A stretch of 64,000 bases of DNA from Nilaparvata lugens (taxonomy: Eukaryota; Arthropoda; Insecta; Hemiptera; Delphacidae), in the NCBI RefSeq assembly GCF_014356525.2, contig NC_052518.1, forward strand, positions 97,971,932 to 98,035,931, written 5' to 3'. Shown in pieces: positions 1 through 11,214 of the stretch (its first letter is position 1; each line of letters begins with the position of its first letter). The notes under the pieces were generated by a model that was given only the letters and a program-made list of their open reading frames with translations, was not told where the DNA came from and ran no database searches. The translations under genes and the position numbers were made by a program.

Positions 1-234
1 AAATTATAATACAAAAAAGAGGGGAAGGGATATAGAATAAGGTTGCTAAAATCCACTAGAGGAAGAGTTAGAATAAGAAACAATCTTAAATGTAGCCAAT
101 ACACATTTTTATGCTAAATTTACACGAAAGAAATAAAAAAGAGAAAACCCATAATTTTTACTTTGGAGTGGAGGAAAATGATTATAGAGGATAAGAATAG
201 GTATTAAGGAAGGTTTAATTGAATGTCATGCTGC

Positions 235-1015
235 TCTAGGGTTGGACAGTTTCAGCCATTTTTTCTAAAAGATAATGTCTCAATGTACGGGTGAAGCCCG
301 CTCGACTCTCTATGGACCTAATTTGATTTGGGAGTGCATTCCATGCACGACAACCGCTAACAAGGAAGGATTTTGTATAAATAGTTGTTCAATGATTTGG
401 AATTCTTAGAGTATTTTCACCTGTTCTAGTGTGGGAAGCATCAATTCTCCTACCTTCAGATACAAATTTAAAATCGTTTTTAAAATAGATTGGTTCACCA
501 TATTTTAACAAGTTTGATTATACGAAGCATTCTCTGATCAGGTAACTTTAAAGTTGAACTATCAATATGGGCTTGAGTGATTCGTTCATGTCGTTGTAGA
601 GAGTAAACAAACCTGAGGCAATAGTTTTGACATCGCTGAAGTTTATCGTTTAAGGTTACTTGCATATCATTGAGCACAGAATTACAATACAGTATATAAG
701 ATGTGGGAATATGAGCGATTTGACTAGTAACAATCTAATTTTTCTGGGAAGAATATCTTGCACCTTCTTCATTGAATGCATGGCAGAAAATACAAATTTA
801 CAAGTCTTATTAATTTGATAGTCTAGAGAGAGAGAGTGAGTCAGCAGTGGCAAAGTTTGATTGAATATGTGTGGATTGTTTTGTGGACCAAAATGAAATG
901 AACATGGAGAGTAATTGGGTAATGTTTGATGCGGTGGTGAGAGCTCTAGTGAGTTATGTATGGTGGGCATATGTGTGGATATAATCAATTTGAAGAAGTA
1001 CAACGGTTACAGAGC
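235..1015 (-). pseudogene. non-LTR retrotransposon (LINE) C-terminal remnant
   Basis: Minus-strand translation in several frames gives the end of a jockey/CR1-type reverse transcriptase polyprotein. A segment reading LPRKIRLLLVKSLIFPHL lies near 680-760, a segment with LQRCQNYCLRFVYSLQRH near 570-650, and the closing NALPNQIRSIESR-like block near 265-345. The frame changes between these pieces, so the copy is dead and 5'-truncated. The RT catalytic motifs are absent. Its 5' side abuts the piggyBac-like element that begins at 1021. The assignment to non-LTR RT rests on the characteristic C-terminal layout. Confidence 0.7.
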
Positions 1016-1020
1016 CTTTA

Positions 1021-2266
1021 CCCTTAGTTAGTCTACTATCGTGGTTAAAACTTACACTAACACTGACGTCTATCAGACGCCTTTTTTTCTGGCTTTGATT
1101 TTGACCTTTATATATTGTTTTACAATATTGGGTCGCACATAGCACCTTTTTTGACCTTTAACTTTACCTGTAAAAATACTTTAGACCATGAAAAACACCT
1201 CTTTGTTTCTCATTTTTGATTTTACAGAATATCATTACACTTTTTTGACAAGTATTTTTTGTTTGACTACTAAGCATAGTAGTTCAAATAAAAATGATCA
1301 ATATACATCAATTTAGGAATATTCATATTTCTGGAATCCCTGCCACTGCGGCCTTCAATAAAATATTGTTTTTTCTTCTTTATTTATTCTATTAATCAAT
1401 CAATGCATTAAGTATACTTATTCCTACATACTATCATTCTTGAATATACATCAGCACAATGTATTATCTATTTTATAATCAGAATATAAATAGTACATCT
1501 ACAATATAAGTGTATTCTCTATTATTTTCTTCTATGAGCAGATTAAGCTAATTATGTAACAAGTGGAAGCTAATTGATTAAGCTAATTATGTAACAATTC
1601 GTGTATTATGTTTTTTTTGGAAATAAACTGAATTGAATTGCATTGAATTCATGAGTTCAATTTTATGACTTCAAGGGGTTTTCATAGTAACTACATAATT
1701 TTACTATTCTTTTTTTCATTTCAAAACAACCAAAAAAAAAAAACTGAATTTACATGAGCTATAAAAACTAATATAAATACTATCGTGACGTCTCTCAGAC
1801 ATAATTTCTCTTTCAAGATTATATACTACTTCAGGAGTTACTGTTACATGCTATTTCCACTTCCAAAGCCTGAAAGTTCTTCATCTCCTCCAATGATCTC
1901 ACTCAGCATAATTATGCTCTACTGACTCTTCATATCGTTTGTCGACAATAGACACTCGTTGTCTCAGCTGCCGTGAATGAGGATTAGTCCCAGAAGCTGA
2001 AGGATTCTCAATAAAAGATGAATTCGGTTGGTGATCCATTGTGCAAAACACTGTTGTAATGAAATGTAACGTCAACACTATCGCACGTCTGATAGGCACA
2101 CCATTCTAAATAAAAACTCACGCAAACACTATCGTGGCGTCTAATAGATGTATAGACGTATTTCTGGTCAACTGCCAGCTACTGGGCCAGACCGGTGATG
2201 GGAAGGTTGAGGAAACAATGGACACTTTTCCTGTGGCGTCTCATAGACGCTGGATAGTAGTTAGGG
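1021..2266. mobile_element. piggyBac-like element, internally decayed
   Basis: The ends are imperfect inverted repeats: CCCTTAGTTAGTCTACTATC on the left, and CCCCTAACTACTATCC read inward from the right. Both ends are flanked by TTTA, a one-base variant of the TTAA duplication of piggyBac elements. Five short motifs of the form CGTCTnATAGACG or ACTATCGTGRCGTCT occur inside, at about 1037, 1776, 2070, 2120 and 2236, as subterminal repeats. No intact transposase is present. The class is inferred from ends and duplication only. Confidence 0.55.
1899..2099 (-). pseudogene. possible transposase N-terminal remnant
   Basis: A 66-codon open frame sits inside the piggyBac-like element. Its middle part is Ser/Asn/Pro-rich and its end is acidic, and an acidic Gly-rich stretch continues in another frame just after the stop (about 1850-1905). 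piggyBac-type transposases commonly begin with an acidic low-complexity region, so this could be the first part of the lost gene. No catalytic residue is visible. It may equally be a chance frame. Confidence 0.25.
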
Positions 2267-2611
2267 GTTTATCAAGAAATTATTTTCTACACCCAGTTAT
2301 ATTATGTACGTGGAAATCGTTAAGTATAATTTACACCATCATCTATTCGAGCTGCATTACAGTTATATTATCAAAACCCTCTCCTTGAAACCAAACAGGC
2401 CACGTAAACTTGCGCAAAAAATGTTTGAACAGAAAGTAGGATAATAGAAGATGTGGGAAGAGCAGGCAGAAAAATATAACATTGGATTGCTAATATACAC
2501 AAAAGCCCATATGTCTGGTGAATGAGAAACCAGTACTATAAAAGACACCCAAATTCCTAAAACACTCCATCTCTTCTAACATTTTATTTAATAAACTGGC
2601 AGTTGCCAAAT
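2267..2611. other. no recognisable feature
   Basis: AT-rich sequence between the piggyBac-like element and a MITE-1 end. Short open frames on both strands lack codon bias or any family resemblance. Confidence 0.4.
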
Positions 2612-2640
2612 CTATAGTGAGGTCCACGTTATAATGGTAA
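2612..2640. repeat. MITE-1 isolated terminus
   Basis: CTATAGTGAGGTCCACGTTA followed by TAATGG matches the end of the MITE-1 family seen complete at 51730-52119. No partner end pairs with it before the complete copy at 2834, so it is a solo end. Confidence 0.65.
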
Positions 2641-2833
2641 TTTATTTAGGAAAATTGAAGAGAAACTAGAAAGAAGCTAGTGGCTGACAACTGGTCATTA
2701 GTTCTAACTATTACTAAAATTCAGTTGTATAATCAAGTGCTAGTTCTAGATATATACAAGTATGGGGTAGTTAGATGTTTCTGAAAAATCCTTGAGCAAA
2801 TGATAAGTCTTGCAGTTGTTAATACTTGTTCTG

Positions 2834-3220
2834 CTACAGCGAGATCCACGTCATAATGACAGTGTTTGATTAGCAATGGTATTGCTATCCTTGTCTATCA
2901 TTCAACAAAGCTAACTCTTTCTCGCTTTGCTCTGTTGCCAGATCGGCTTTTAACAATGTAGAATTAATAATTAATTAACAAAATATTACATCTTTATTAT
3001 GAAAATTATAATTTATTGCTTAATAAAATATAATTGATTATTTTTATAATTATTAATTATTATTATATAATATAATAATTATAATAAATTATAGTTAATA
3101 ATAATATTGATTATTATCACATCAATAAACCTGTATCAGGAGGCATTGACAAGACAGAGGATCGGCAACGTTGTTCTCCTATCTTTCTCCACTGTTATTA
3201 TACCGTGGACCTCACTATAG
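2834..3220 (-). mobile_element. MITE-1, full-length copy
   Basis: About 387 bp bounded by inverted ends (CTACAGCGAGATCCACG on the left, CGTGGACCTCACTATAG on the right). It contains the subterminal block with GATTAGCAATGGTATTGC and TTGTCTATCATTCAAC, and an AT-rich core. It is the reverse-orientation counterpart of 51730-52119. TA dinucleotides sit at the ends, as for Tc1/mariner-type MITEs. It has no coding capacity. Confidence 0.75.
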
Positions 3221-6034
3221 GATCTTGCATTGAATCAGATATTATTAAATATTATTCAATACTGATTTAGTTAATTTTGTCAATCTAATCATCTAAAGCC
3301 TGAATTAAAAAGCCGTAAATTGAAGTAGAATAATATCTCAATACAAAATCAAGAATAAACACTCATTAGCTTCCCAATATGGAATTATGTTTGGGAAAAG
3401 CAAACAATGATTAGCTGCGGAGATGAATAAAAATTTGTTCACTACAATCAGTGTAGAACAGTCCACAATGCACACCCGGAATTTTTTTATGGACAAAATA
3501 ACGATCGTTTATGCAATAAGAATATTCACATCCTGTCTCGTCTGACTTTATTATCTTGGAACAAGTAATGAGTTTGCACTTTGCCAATAAATTTGCACTG
3601 TTGATAGTCGAAGATATTTTAAATTAATTTGGAAAACGTTGGTGACATACAACATTGTTACGAGTCTATTGAACTCGTGAAAATTGTTCACAAATTCTAT
3701 TTTCAATTGCGATATTTACATAATGTTCAAAAAACTATCTTTACATCCATTGAAGCAAACTACACTGAACAAATATTTCTGTGGGTTGAATCTAAAAAAA
3801 TCCCAGGTCGGTTGCCCTATTTTCAATATGATTGTACTGTACTCCAAAAAATCCAAGGTTAATGATTGTAGTTTGCCATGCAATCAAAATATATTTGAAG
3901 GATTGTTTATTCTAGTGTATAGTTTATCAAAGCTTGGTGATTGTTTATTACAGCTATAGTTGGGTGCTTTAAGATAGTAAGGTACCATACTTATGTAGAA
4001 TATTTGTTAACATGAGACCTGAACATTTCTGATCTAAATGTTGAGCATGCAGCTGTTGATCAAATCTGAAGAGTACGGTATGTGAATGTAGAATATGTTC
4101 ATGTTGTATGTGATATTTCGGTGTACATAACATGTAAAGTTAGTGTGTAATACACTTCGTGAATAAGATCGTTCCAAACACTCAAAAATCCCTCATTAGA
4201 ATTCTAAATCACCCTCCTACAACTTTTTTTTCTAATACATTATTTCTAATTGAAAAAAATCGTGAGAGGAATAACTTTTGAGAGAAGGGTGAACACTGAC
4301 TCAGGAAACATATTGAAAGGCGATAGTAGTTCTTTTGTATTAATAAGTCTGTAGATGAAAATTAATGAGAGATTGCATTTATGAAAATGCTAATTACGAT
4401 CCGGCAATTAGTTTGTGTAAGGGTGAGCATACCTGACTAGCAATTATGAGATACCAGGTTCGATTACGGGGCTGGAAAAAAATTTTGAATATAACCTCCC
4501 ATCGAATTTCCATCTAGCTGTTAATCCTGTTCTCAATATTTGCAGTAGCAGAAGTCTTCGGGGTGATTTACAACATTTAATTTGGATTTTCGTTTAATAA
4601 TAATTGATAATTATTAAGGTTTGAAGCAGTTTTGGGTAAATGCCTGTTGTTTTTACCTGAATTGTATTTGCATATGAATAAATGAGTAATTTATTCTGTA
4701 TTGAATCACAACACATAATGTAATATAATAATCAAACGGAAAATAATTCTGATGAAAAATAATTCCGTTCCGACAGCTCTGCTAACTTCTGAAGTAAATA
4801 ACATGTAATAAAATGTTAGGCTACTACTAGATAGATGGTTTTTGGTGATCGAGGTCTGAACGTTCTCATGATTCATGTGAAAGAATAGGCTATTGTCACC
4901 AATAATTATTAAAAATTTCGTTTAAAACAAAACTGGAGAGTAACAAGTTTTTGTAATACAATATTCAATCTCGTATCCCACCTGCAATGGTAGGATCACC
5001 TTATTTCAATATTATGATCCATTCATTGTTTATGTTTTATTCTTTCATGTACGAAAAGTATATTATGAGTTGGAAAATAAGTACAGTAATTTCATTACGA
5101 AAATTCTGTCAACTTTTGATGTGAATAACATAATATCCAAGTCTCTATAACTATAATCATTTCCATCACCATGAGACTAATATTGAAAACCTTTGTTCAA
5201 TGAAAAATAAAAAGAACGCCAACTTTTGAATTACTTGCATGTTAGTTATCATCGAATTGCAATGTTTAGTTGGAAATGTGAGGCATTGGGCAGTATCCTA
5301 GTTGAAACATAATTGGATCAGTTAATGGTTTAAATAGTGAATATAACACATTATAATAAATGCAATCAAAGCTTGATTCAATCCTGGATTAAGTTAAACG
5401 TCATCCAACCTGCTATTGATCATACGGGATCATTTAATAGGGGCATTATTCCACAAGTGGTACGGAATTCACCTGAAACTGTCGGTCCAATAAGCTCTCA
5501 TAATTTGCATGCATCACAGTAACACTATCAAGTTTAAGTTTATATAAAAAGTAATATTATATATTTTTTATACCGTACTCTAGAAATGTCAGAATTTGTC
5601 TAAAACTGTCGAAATTTATTATCTCTCCCTTAATCACAGTTATTCTGCATACTAACAATCACAGTAATGTTATCATATTTTTATACTATCCCACTATGCA
5701 TCATCACATACTGTCTGTCATAAGTGAATTAAGTCTATTTTATTCGTAATTTCATCGTATTTTTGAATAATTTAATATTCTCCAGTTGTTATTCATAGCC
5801 AAGGGACAAGGGCATCGTCTATTTTTACATAATATGGGCAGTTTCTTCAGAATAAAATTGGTGTTAATTGATGAAAATTATTTCTCGTTGTGGATGAAGA
5901 GATGATGTGGTATATTATAATGATTCCCAGCACCCACGGACGATTATCAGACTAATATTAGAAACCTGATGCACACATAAGGCCTAATAAGAAGAATAAG
6001 ACATTGAAGTTGTCAATATCACTATATTCTCACG
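3221..6034. other. mostly unannotated AT-rich DNA; one SINE-like B box
   Basis: No gene is supported here. Open frames at 3629-3959 and 5337-5522 lack family resemblance or splice context. At 4418-4477 a stretch ends in GGTTCGATTAC, which fits the pol III B box, after an A-box-like segment. It may be the head of a decayed tRNA-derived SINE, but no tail or duplication was seen. Confidence 0.35.
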
Positions 6035-6504
6035 TACCGGTAAAACGGGGTGACTTTGACCCAATTTTGGGGAGTTGAGATTTTAAACTGCTTGCAATCA
6101 ATACTTAAGTTGAAACACATTTTTTGCAATATTTTTTATTGTATTCTGCAATGTTTGAAGATTATTTTCCATTATAAAAAGTTTGAATTTTTCTCAACTT
6201 AAACAAATATATAAATTTCTTTGAAAATAAGAGACAATGTCAACCAGGGGTTGGGGTGACTTTGTCTCACTTTGAAAAATATATGAAAAAATAGTTAATT
6301 TTCAAGAGTTATGCAAAGTGAAACCAACTGTTAACCTTTAAAATAAATAATTACATTAAAATAAATGAAATCCACTTTATTACAAATTATTTATTTAAAA
6401 ATATTTTAGTTTCTGCTGCCTAAAAATCTTTTGTAGCATCGAGGCATGTTGGCTCCAGCTACAGAATCAGCAAAAAATGAATATTGAGAACGTATTAATT
6501 TTAA

Positions 6505-7695
6505 CCCTTAACTGGTATGGTCGGGTCAAAACTGACCCAGCCGACTAGACTTTTTTATCTTTTGCAGGAATAATCCTGTTGATCGCCCTCTCCCCCCTTG
6601 TATTCTCCTACTTCCGCCAGCACTACAAATTGCCAGTATGCTCTAACTGCTCGTGCGTGTAGTTTGCGATTTATTAGCGTTTTGGGTCAGTTTTGACCCA
6701 GCCATACCGTGAGTAGTGAATTCGGTTTTTCAATTTCTGGGTCACGTTTGACCCAACCATACTTTCAATAGTTATTCTTACAGATAATTACACAAAGGCC
6801 AACTAAATTCAATCACCGTAATTACCATAATATATTACTTATTACTTAATCAATTACTTACTTACTTATATATCACATAATGATATAATTACCTCATAAT
6901 CACCATATATTGGGATTTTGTTGCATTGGTTCCATCAAATGATGTAATTTTATACCAATTAAATTTGATTGGCTTTTGTGTAATTATTATTATTATTGAT
7001 AATATTATTACTTCTTTCATGAAGGTGAATGATTTTTGGGCCCTAATACAATTCTACAGAAAGATAAGTTCAGAAACAAAAAAATAATCGTTGGCTGGGT
7101 CACATTTGACCCAGCCATACCATTAAAGGGGATTCAATCTGTGAAACTATAAATTCAATTATCTATAAAAAATGTGTAAAAGATTTTTATAAAAAATAAT
7201 GTAACACAGAAAGAGAACATCAGGGATATTATATTCAATGAAAAAACTGGGATTTACACAAGTAGAGAGAACATTTCCATACAAAATGTAAGATTTATGA
7301 AATTTTTCAATACATATCTTTCACCTATGTCAGTTTTTTTGTGAACTGATAAAAACTATGTTATTACAGTTTTTTTTGGAGATGGACTCATACTCTATGA
7401 CATAAAAGCACAGAAGAGACTTTTGTTCAACAGGATGTATTTTTTTTATTTTTTCAAAAATAGTATTGCACATTCTTGACATGCTTCAGATTTTTTCAAT
7501 ATAAATATTTTTTAAACTGTAATTTCATATTGTAAATGGTCTTGGAACAACAAGTAGACTATGTTCTTATTTGATTTTAAATATAAAGACTTAATTATAC
7601 ATCTAAGAGTATTTTTTTATTTTTTTAAATTTGGGGTCATTTTTGACCCAACCATACCTTGAGTGTGACCCCAAAGACACCATACCAGTTGAGGG
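6505..7695. mobile_element. piggyBac-like element, non-autonomous
   Basis: It is flanked on both sides by TTAA (6501-6504 and 7696-7699). Terminal inverted repeats are CCCTTAACTGGTATGG and, from the right, CCCTCAACTGGTATGG. Inside are five small palindromes of the form TGGGTCA-N-TGACCCA, usually followed by CCATACC, at about 6512, 6685, 6740, 7088 and 7632. TTAA duplication plus ends starting CCC is diagnostic of the piggyBac class. About 1.2 kb long with no transposase frame, so mobilisation would need a helper. Confidence 0.8.
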
Positions 7696-8229
7696 TTAAG
7701 AAAGGTGAATATTTCAAATTTCAAATTTATTTATTCAAGTAAGTTACAATACATTCTGGTTCTTACACGAATCTACAATAAATTACAGTACAACAGCCAA
7801 TTATGCAACAAATTTCACATATTATGAAAACTTATTAATTACAATGAAGATTGAATGCAACATTAGAATATTGATAATATAGTATTGTAATATAACTACA
7901 TAAATCAGCAGTGTTTCAACAATGAATAAATGATAATTTCAATGAATAAATATACACCCCACTATATATTATATGTGTTGGGGTATAAGTAATTAGTTGC
8001 TTATTGCGTGTAATAATTACTATTTACAAACTTCATTCACTGATATGGGATTAAAGTTTTTTATAATAAAATTAGTAAAAATGTATAATACAAACAAACA
8101 AAATTATGGAATTAGTAAATAAATATTAATGTTCTATTAAGGATAATAATAAGAAAGGTTATTTTTAGAAAAATGAAAAACAGTAAAGAGTGGAATGAAG
8201 GATAAATAGTTTCAATATTTACAGTCTAA

Positions 8230-8691
8230 CTAAATTTTCACAATTTTCCACTCCAATATCAACAACCAGGAAAATAAACTTTTCTTGAACCTGTGTCTAT
8301 TGAATTCTTCCCTAATGTAACTTGGTATTGAATTATAAATTTTTGGTCCCAAATATGTGTAGTTTCTTTGCCCAAATGTAGTGTTCATCCTTGGTACTAT
8401 TGAATACGTGTTTCTCTGCCTTGTTTGATGGTTATGATCTGCCAGTCTTATGTGTTCGTTGTTTCTCCTCATTCGCGTGATGATAGCCTGGATATAGAGT
8501 TGTCTTACACTCAGTACTTTACTGTCCTTGAAAAGAATGTTCGTGGGGAATTGATTCTCCTTGAAGCCTATTATTTTTAGTATTCGTTTTTGAAGTTTAT
8601 AGAGAGGTTCAACATGTGTAAAATTCGTAGCTCCCCAGATAATTATGACGTATCTTAAAATTGATTGCACTAAAGAAAAATAAACAGTTTT
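8230..8691 (-). pseudogene. C-terminal end of LINE ORF2 beyond a nonsense codon
   Basis: In the same frame as the RT ORF, immediately after the TAA at 8692-8694. It carries the usual post-RT region of such LINEs: VQSILRYVIIIWGA, a YKLQKRILKIIG block and an arginine-rich segment before LGPKIYNSIPSYIREEF. The single stop is the only break seen between it and the upstream RT. It could be a mutation or a sequencing error. Untranslated sequence follows to about 7705. Confidence 0.75.
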
Positions 8692-11214
8692 TTATGTCTC
8701 ATAGTTGAGGATTCTACGGAGTTGATAGAATTTGTAGAGAAGCTTTCTGATCCAGGTAATTGATAGATTAATGTGCTTGGCCCATTTGAATTTGTTGTCC
8801 ACTATTGTTCCTAAATATTTTATTTCATTGACTTGTTGAATTGAAGGGCAATCACACGGGTTGTTGGTGCTTCCACAGTGATGCAGGATTATTGAAGAAT
8901 CCGGTGGTCTCGTCCGTTCTGTCAGAGAAAAGGCTAAAAATTTCGTTTTTGTTGCATTTACTGTAAGCAAATTTTCTCTTAACCATTTATCGACTTTGAT
9001 CAATTCTTCCTGTGCCAGATTAAAAACTTCCTCCCAGGTGTTTCCTTCAAATAGTATACACGTATCATCAGCAAAAGCTATTACTCTTCCTCTTATCTTA
9101 ATTGAACATAGCTCATTTGCATATGCCAAATACAGAATTGGCCCAAGAACTGTTCCTTGGGGAATCCCAAACTTCATCGTTTCCTCTGAACTGAGATGTT
9201 CTTCAACTTTGACTTTTTGACGCCGGACACAGAGGTATGATCTAAACCATGCTAGAGGAACTCCTCTAATTCCCATGGCTTCTAATTTCTTCAGCAGCAA
9301 ACTATGATTAACAGTGTCAAAAGCTTTTGCTAGGTCCAGGAACACTGCTGCACATTTTTTGTTATTTTCTAGCTTATCTGTGACAAAATTTGACAATTCT
9401 AATACCGCATCTTCTGTACTCCTCCCCTCACGAAAACCAAATTGATTCCTAGATAGTAAGTTGTTTTTTTCCATGTAATTCATAAGACGTTTCTTTACCA
9501 GTTTTTCCAAAATCTTAGAAATATTGCTTATAAGTGGAATAGGCCTGTAATTGGTGGCATTTGTTTTGTCGCCTCCTTTATGTAATGGTCTAACACATGT
9601 CTCTTTCATAGCTTTTGGAAAAATTCCTTTTGACAGACTTAAATTAAATATGTGAATTAATGGTTTTACAATTACATTTTTTATCGACTTCAATGTTCTA
9701 TTATTGATTCCATCAAGTCCTGGAGCACTGTCATTTCGCAAACTACTAATAGCTTCAAGAAGCTCATCTTCAGTTACTGGGTGAAAGTAGATGGAGTGTA
9801 GAGTTCTTGTAACAGGTTTATATTGGGATATGATTTGGTCCAGTGGTTTTCTTAAGGAATCTATTATTGTCTCCGCCATTTCTTCACCTACATTTGTGAA
9901 AAAGTTATTCATGTGGTTGAGCACAGTTTCTGGATTTTCCTTTAGTTTGAAAATCCTATCATCTATTTTAATAGCATTCAATTTCATTTTTGTTTTTGAT
10001 TTAGAGTCAGTAGCATCTTTGATTACTTTCCACATTTTTTTATTATCCTTTCCAGCTTCATACAATTTTTCTCTATAGTATTGGTCCTTTGTTTCATGAA
10101 TTAAAGCTGTGAGTGTATCCCTATACCGACGATAGAAGTTGGTTAAGTTAATGTTGTTTGGGTCTTCCTTTCTTCTTTTGTTGAGTGGATTTCTGGTTCT
10201 TATTGCTGCTACTATACCTCTGGTGATCCATGGTTTGATGGGTTTGTACTTCTTCTGCCGCCGATGCTGCTTGATATTATTTTGTATATGTTGTCTCAGA
10301 GTTGATAAGAAGGTGTCATAAGATGTATCTGAATTATTATCTTCTAAAACATGAATCCACTCCACATTCAGTAGTTCATTCTTCAAGCTATTAATGTCTA
10401 TTTTCTCGTTTATTTCATGTGTTCCAGTTTCATTTGCACTATTTCTCGAAATATGTTGCACTCCTAGAATTGTGGTGAAGTGGTCAGTTATTGTTGATTC
10501 ATAAATGATTGGAAAAAGATTATCTCTGGAGTTGGTAGCAATGTGATCTATGCAAGAAGCAGTTTCTGTTGTAGTTCTGGTTGCTTGCTTAATGCAGAGT
10601 CTGAGCCCATGCTCGCTTAGAAGATCGCAGTAGTCATTCAATTGATGATGTAGACGAATTTGAAGGGTGTTAATATTCATGTCTCCGGCACATATGACTT
10701 GTTGCCCTCTTAATTCATTCAGGATCGATTCTAAGTCACTCAGGAAATCTGTAATATCATTGAAGGACGGTGATCTGTATATTGCAAGGATGTTCCACTT
10801 TTTGTCTGCTGCATCCAACCGAATATGTAGGACATTTGCCTGGTTAATATGTAGCTCAACACATTGTACATTTATACTATCTTTAACATAAACAACTACA
10901 TCATCATTTTGTAATGGGTTGTTTATGGTGGAAAAAACATCATATCCTCGAATGGACTGGAGTACAAATTCAGTCCTAATCCAGCATTCGGTTAGAATAA
11001 TAACATCAAAAGAAAAATTAATGTCGCACAATTGAATCATCAGCTCATCAAAATTTCTTCTGATACTCCTTATATTGAGACAGAAGATGCTCAAATCACA
11101 AGAACTCAATGCTGCACAAAGTTGTTGACTGTTGTTGATCACTTCATCGTTTATTTCTTCAAAATAATCAAGATCCTCGAAGCTGAGCAAATTTGATAAG
11201 TTGTTGTTATTCAT
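8692..11214 (-). CDS. LINE ORF2: APE endonuclease and reverse transcriptase
   Basis: 840 residues. The N-terminal 250 hold an APE-type endonuclease: FCLNIRSIRRN, VIILTECWI, CAGDMNINTL, SCIDHIATNSRD and a closing ITDHF. The RT domain follows with APGLDGI, AVFLDLAKAFDTVNH, IPQGTVLGPILY and FADD at about residue 714. The ATG overlaps the helicase stop (ATGAATAA), which favours re-initiation. The product would nick target DNA and prime reverse transcription on it. A TAA at 8692-8694 interrupts the frame, and the expected C-terminal region resumes in frame directly after it. The type is jockey/CR1-like; clade assignment needs a phylogeny. Confidence 0.88.
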   Translation of the reverse strand: MNNNNLSNLLSFEDLDYFEEINDEVINNSQQLCAALSSCDLSIFCLNIRSIRRNFDELMIQLCDINFSFDVIILTECWIRTEFVLQSIRGYDVFSTINNPLQNDDVVVYVKDSINVQCVELHINQANVLHIRLDAADKKWNILAIYRSPSFNDITDFLSDLESILNELRGQQVICAGDMNINTLQIRLHHQLNDYCDLLSEHGLRLCIKQATRTTTETASCIDHIATNSRDNLFPIIYESTITDHFTTILGVQHISRNSANETGTHEINEKIDINSLKNELLNVEWIHVLEDNNSDTSYDTFLSTLRQHIQNNIKQHRRQKKYKPIKPWITRGIVAAIRTRNPLNKRRKEDPNNINLTNFYRRYRDTLTALIHETKDQYYREKLYEAGKDNKKMWKVIKDATDSKSKTKMKLNAIKIDDRIFKLKENPETVLNHMNNFFTNVGEEMAETIIDSLRKPLDQIISQYKPVTRTLHSIYFHPVTEDELLEAISSLRNDSAPGLDGINNRTLKSIKNVIVKPLIHIFNLSLSKGIFPKAMKETCVRPLHKGGDKTNATNYRPIPLISNISKILEKLVKKRLMNYMEKNNLLSRNQFGFREGRSTEDAVLELSNFVTDKLENNKKCAAVFLDLAKAFDTVNHSLLLKKLEAMGIRGVPLAWFRSYLCVRRQKVKVEEHLSSEETMKFGIPQGTVLGPILYLAYANELCSIKIRGRVIAFADDTCILFEGNTWEEVFNLAQEELIKVDKWLRENLLTVNATKTKFLAFSLTERTRPPDSSIILHHCGSTNNPCDCPSIQQVNEIKYLGTIVDNKFKWAKHINLSITWIRKLLYKFYQLRRILNYET

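Noticed and set aside
3629..3959. Two overlapping plus-strand frames of 77 and 91 codons
   Set aside because: AT-rich composition, no motif, no splice context; probably chance.
4418..4477. A tRNA gene
   Set aside because: A B-box-like GGTTCGATTAC is present, but no cloverleaf of normal length forms; kept only as a possible SINE head.
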